DNA from: Goniomonas avonlea
Taxonomy: Eukaryota; Cryptophyceae; Goniomonadida; Goniomonadaceae
Length of the DNA stretch: 10,813 nucleotides
Direction: 5' to 3'
Assembly (NCBI GenBank): GCA_003573635.1
Contig: QUTJ01031309.1
Coordinates: forward strand, 1 to 10,813
Below, one piece after another: positions 8,714 to 10,813 of this stretch (position 1 is its first letter; each line of letters starts with the position of its first letter). Under the pieces are notes generated by a model. That model did not search any database. It saw nothing but the letters and a program-made list of their open reading frames with translations, and was not told the origin of the DNA. The translations under genes and the position numbers were made by a program.

Positions 8714-8890
8714 TTGCAGTCCGAGTCTATACATGCAAACAATAAATGTGTGCACTGGCTTTGAGGACTCTTTGTAATGTATCAAAGCACATCCAAGCAA
8801 CATGTGCACTGGCATCTCACTGGCAAATTCATTCATTGTAGCACACAGCATGACACATTCTCAGGGTCTTTCACCCACACTGGAAACCCA
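8714..8890. other. 3' spacer between convergent B2 and C
   Basis: These 177 bases separate two converging stop codons and hold both 3' UTRs. GTGCACTGGC occurs at 8749-8758 and 8804-8813, with a shorter CACTGGCA at 8819. Apart from the plus-strand AATAAA at 8741 and a TGTAA at 8773 (the poly(A) signal of many green algae), nothing else is seen. Confidence 0.5.
8741..8746 (+). terminator. Candidate poly(A) signal of B2
   Basis: AATAAA lies 28 bases after the B2 stop codon. An alternative TGTAA at 8773-8777 lies about 60 bases after it. Either could direct cleavage; the sequence does not decide. Confidence 0.4.
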
Positions 8891-10557
8891 TCACTGATTG
8901 CCAAGGACTTCAAGCTCAGATGCTGTCATCTTTGCCCCAAGGAGGTCTGGGTGGATGCGCCCCTGGTGCACGGTGACCCCATGAAAGCGAACACAATCAG
9001 GGTGGATCTTGTTCTTCTCGACAACGGAGCTCATGCGGAAGGTCACAGATCCATCCTCGGCCACCTTGCGGTTGAACCACTTCACTCGGAAGTGGGTGTC
9101 TTCTGGCTCACCCCCAAGCTTCATGCCGATGTAGCGGCCGTTGTGGTTGTCGTAGGCATCCTGCCCGCAGGTCACCATGATGACGCCGTCCCTGATGTCC
9201 TTTGCAAGCCGAGAACCAGGTGCTTTCTTCACCTCGTACTTGTGGTAGTCAATGACACCCTCGACCTTGGCTCTCTTTTTCTCACTGTTGGTCAGCACTG
9301 GTCCATCAGGGCCCTTGCCCTTCTCTCCAGCAGCGCCCTTCTCTCCAGCAGCGCCCTTCTCTCCAGCAGCGCCCTTCTCTGGAATGGTGCGCTTCCCACC
9401 CCCACCCATCCTGGGGGGCTTGTCCACGGAAGCAGTCGCATTAGCTTCAACCATGTCAGCAATGGTGGCGCGGATTGCATCTAAGCCAGTGTGAGCCCTC
9501 ACGCCTTCACCAACAGCAGGCCGTGTCTTCAGGATAGAGTCCATGTCGGAGTCGGTGCCAGTGGCACACCAGGTGTCCGAGTCCACCTCCGGCTGCTCTG
9601 TCACTGCCGGTGTCACTTGAAGTGCAGTTGTCTTGGTGAACTTGTGGATGAGGTTGATGGCGTCCATGAGCTCCTTCGGGACCAAGGGTGTTCCTGCTGC
9701 AGACTCCACACTCGCAGGGGTTGCAGTGCTGCTGTTGGCGTCAGGGCTCTTGGCTGCTCCACTCCCCTTGCTGCTGGCAGGATCTGGTGTCTTCTTGGGC
9801 ACCCTTACAACGGAGGTCTTCAGGAACTCCACAAACATGCTGAAGATCAGGTGCTGGCGTACAGCTCCACCCCATTGAGTCCGGTGCTCCTGCTGTAGTC
9901 TCCCTCTTGAAACTTGGAAGAGATCCTCTCCGTGTAGTCCACAGGCTTCCCGAGGTTCTTGGCAACGAGGTGGACGTAGGCCCAGACGGTGCGCACGCCA
10001 ACCTGCCTGTTCCAGGTCTTCACGCCTGCAGCTGCAAGAAACTTGTAGAACTGCTTGGCCGGCCACTTGTGCGGCAGCTGGGTCTGGGTGAAGACCTGCC
10101 TGAACTCCATCTGCAAACCGGAGATGGGTGGTGAGGTAGGCAATGCACAATGCATGACTGAAGTGTGTGGTCTTGCTCAGTGCTCCTTGTGGGCCGTAGT
10201 CCTCGACAATGGTGCTGAGAGCCACAACAATCTCATTGTGTCTTGCTTGTAGATCTGCTGCGTCTCCTGCAGCAGGTGCCCGAGGTTGCATGTAGTGCAG
10301 CCTCTTCTTGATCCCAAAGTAGAATGCCGCCATGCTGCATGCAGTGTTAGTCTCATTTTCTGGGTCATGCTGTCTATTGTTACTTACTTTTTGTCCGGTT
10401 TCCATGGGCCTTCTGGCGGCATCTCAGCTGGAGGCACTTGGCCTGACACCTCCCATGGGTACCCGTTTGGGGAAGATCCTGGGCGCCCCTGTGGCCTCTG
10501 GTCCATCACAGGGTTGGCAGGGCTGGCAGGGCCTGGGGCATCTGGTGCGCTTGACAT
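8891..10557 (-). CDS. Gene C: unknown protein with compact beta-rich C-terminal domain (513 aa model)
   Basis: Exons on the minus strand: 10557-10388, 10334-10149, 10099-9863 and 9839-8891 (with a doubtful 23-nt third intron, 9862-9840). Intron 1 has a strong GTAAGT donor and GCAG acceptor. The start is the ATG at 10557; translation from 10405 would begin inside intron 1. Residues 1-56 are Pro-rich. Residues 57-200 look globular and helical (AAFYFGIKKRLHYMQ; KQFYKFLAAAGVKTWNRQVGVR). A Ser/Thr/Pro/Asp-rich linker follows, then three EKGAAG repeats near 350-370 and a Lys/Arg cluster (SEKKRAK). Residues about 393-500 form a compact, probably beta-barrel domain (NGRYIGMKLGG, THFRVKWFNRK, KIHPDCVRFHGVTV), reminiscent of SH3/chromo-like modules seen in chromatin and integrase proteins. 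I found no named family. A DNA- or chromatin-binding role is inference. It is convergent with B2. Confidence 0.72.
9320..9379 (-). repeat. 18-bp coding tandem repeat in gene C
   Basis: The unit TTCTCTCCAGCAGCGCCC on the plus strand repeats about three times plus a partial copy. On the sense strand it encodes GAAGEK units in a charged, Gly-rich linker before the C-terminal domain. The copies are nearly identical, suggesting recent expansion. Confidence 0.85.
9840..9862 (-). other. Possible 23-nt intron in gene C
   Basis: Exon 3 would stop at TGA just after GVELYAST, while the downstream frame (MFVEFLKTSVV) is long and clearly coding. Removing 23 nt from GTACGC to TTCAG joins them in phase 2. 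A 74-nt alternative uses a weak GTTTCA donor further upstream. The GTACG donor type is common in the other introns here. Confidence 0.4.
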
Positions 10558-10618
10558 CGTGGCAGCTGGTGAGCAATTGGTGCACTGTGCGTGTGTTGGC
10601 TCTTTTTAACATGTAAAA

Positions 10619-10744
10619 TTGGCGCTCAGGTCGGTGGGTTCCATGTCAATCTGTGTGTCAAACAAGTTTGGAACCGCCAAGTCCGCGCCAAAATCTGTTG
10701 ATTATTGCAATATCTTGTTGCCCCACCGACAACAATTTGGGCGC
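10619..10744 (-). promoter_or_regulatory. Upstream region of gene C: E2F-like motifs and nested inverted repeats
   Basis: The region before the gene C start has TTTTGGCGC on the minus strand (10693-10685), matching the E2F/DP consensus TTTSSCGC. Looser forms, TTGGCGC (10619-10625) and TTTGGGCGC (10736-10744), lie on the plus strand. A 9-base inverted repeat, GTCGGTGGG at 10630-10638 and CCCACCGAC at 10722-10730, encloses the E2F-like core. A shorter one, GGTTCCA at 10637-10643 and TGGAACC at 10669-10675, lies inside it. S-phase control is inference. Confidence 0.4.
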
Positions 10745-10813
10745 TCCCCGATACATAAGTGTCTGAAAGGTAGGGGTGGTTCGACGGGTGGCATGGGCTT
10801 CGGTTTGCCTCCA

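Noticed and set aside
8891-10405. A single 504-residue uninterrupted minus-strand open frame as gene C
   Set aside because: Its first residues lie in intron 1 (after a GTAAGT donor). Its segment between about 10100 and 9840 is a shadow of a better frame (KQFYKFLAAAGVKTWNRQVGVR). The spliced model from 10557 uses consistent phases.
1-10813. A complete Polinton or giant-virus insertion
   Set aside because: No DNA polymerase B, packaging ATPase, capsid or protease genes are visible, and no long terminal inverted repeats were found in the window.
1-10813. tRNA or rRNA genes
   Set aside because: No cloverleaf with conserved A and B boxes or rRNA-like stretch was seen on either strand by eye.

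Overview
The window is nuclear-type DNA from a eukaryote, most likely a unicellular alga or other protist. Its coding regions are cut by short GT-AG introns, mostly 40 to 76 nt, whose phases join cleanly. Between and inside the genes lie many GA/GT microsatellites. Codon third positions are G/C-rich. The species cannot be named from the sequence alone.

Layout: positions 1-780 hold no gene; they are GA/CT and GT/CA simple repeat, including a nested inverted repeat about 380 bp across. Gene A runs on the minus strand from 3619 to 909 (8 modelled exons, 741 aa, unknown family). A minisatellite of about 200 bp sits directly before its start codon. Positions 3825-4480 are a divergent promoter region with a likely 5' UTR exon and a repeat-rich 5' UTR intron. 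Gene B1 runs on the plus strand from 4481 to 6423 (7 modelled exons, 500 aa). It is not recognised, but its order of strands, helix and acidic residues recalls an RNase H-like fold. Gene B2 follows in tandem from 6600 to 8713 (7 exons, 580 aa). Gene C runs on the minus strand from 10557 to 8891 (5 exons, 513 aa), convergent with B2, with a compact beta-rich C-terminal domain. The region upstream of gene C carries nested inverted repeats and E2F-like motifs.

The most informative gene is B2. Its C-terminal half carries the motif series of the DNA-glycosylase-like helical family predicted to hypermodify thymine or 5-hydroxymethyluracil in phage DNA (alpha-glutamyl/putrescinyl thymine pyrophosphorylase, also discussed as amino acid:DNA transferases). 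Here it is intron-split and fused to an N-terminal cysteine-rich double zinc module of RING/PHD/ADD character. That suggests a eukaryotic enzyme that acts on modified bases in chromatin.

The four genes may form one unit: A and B1 are divergent, B1 and B2 tandem, B2 and C convergent. A multigene mobile element carrying a base-modification enzyme is a reasonable hypothesis. No terminal inverted repeats or target-site duplications were found, so this stays inference. All exon models were built by eye from splice sites and reading phase; the joins named as uncertain need transcript data.
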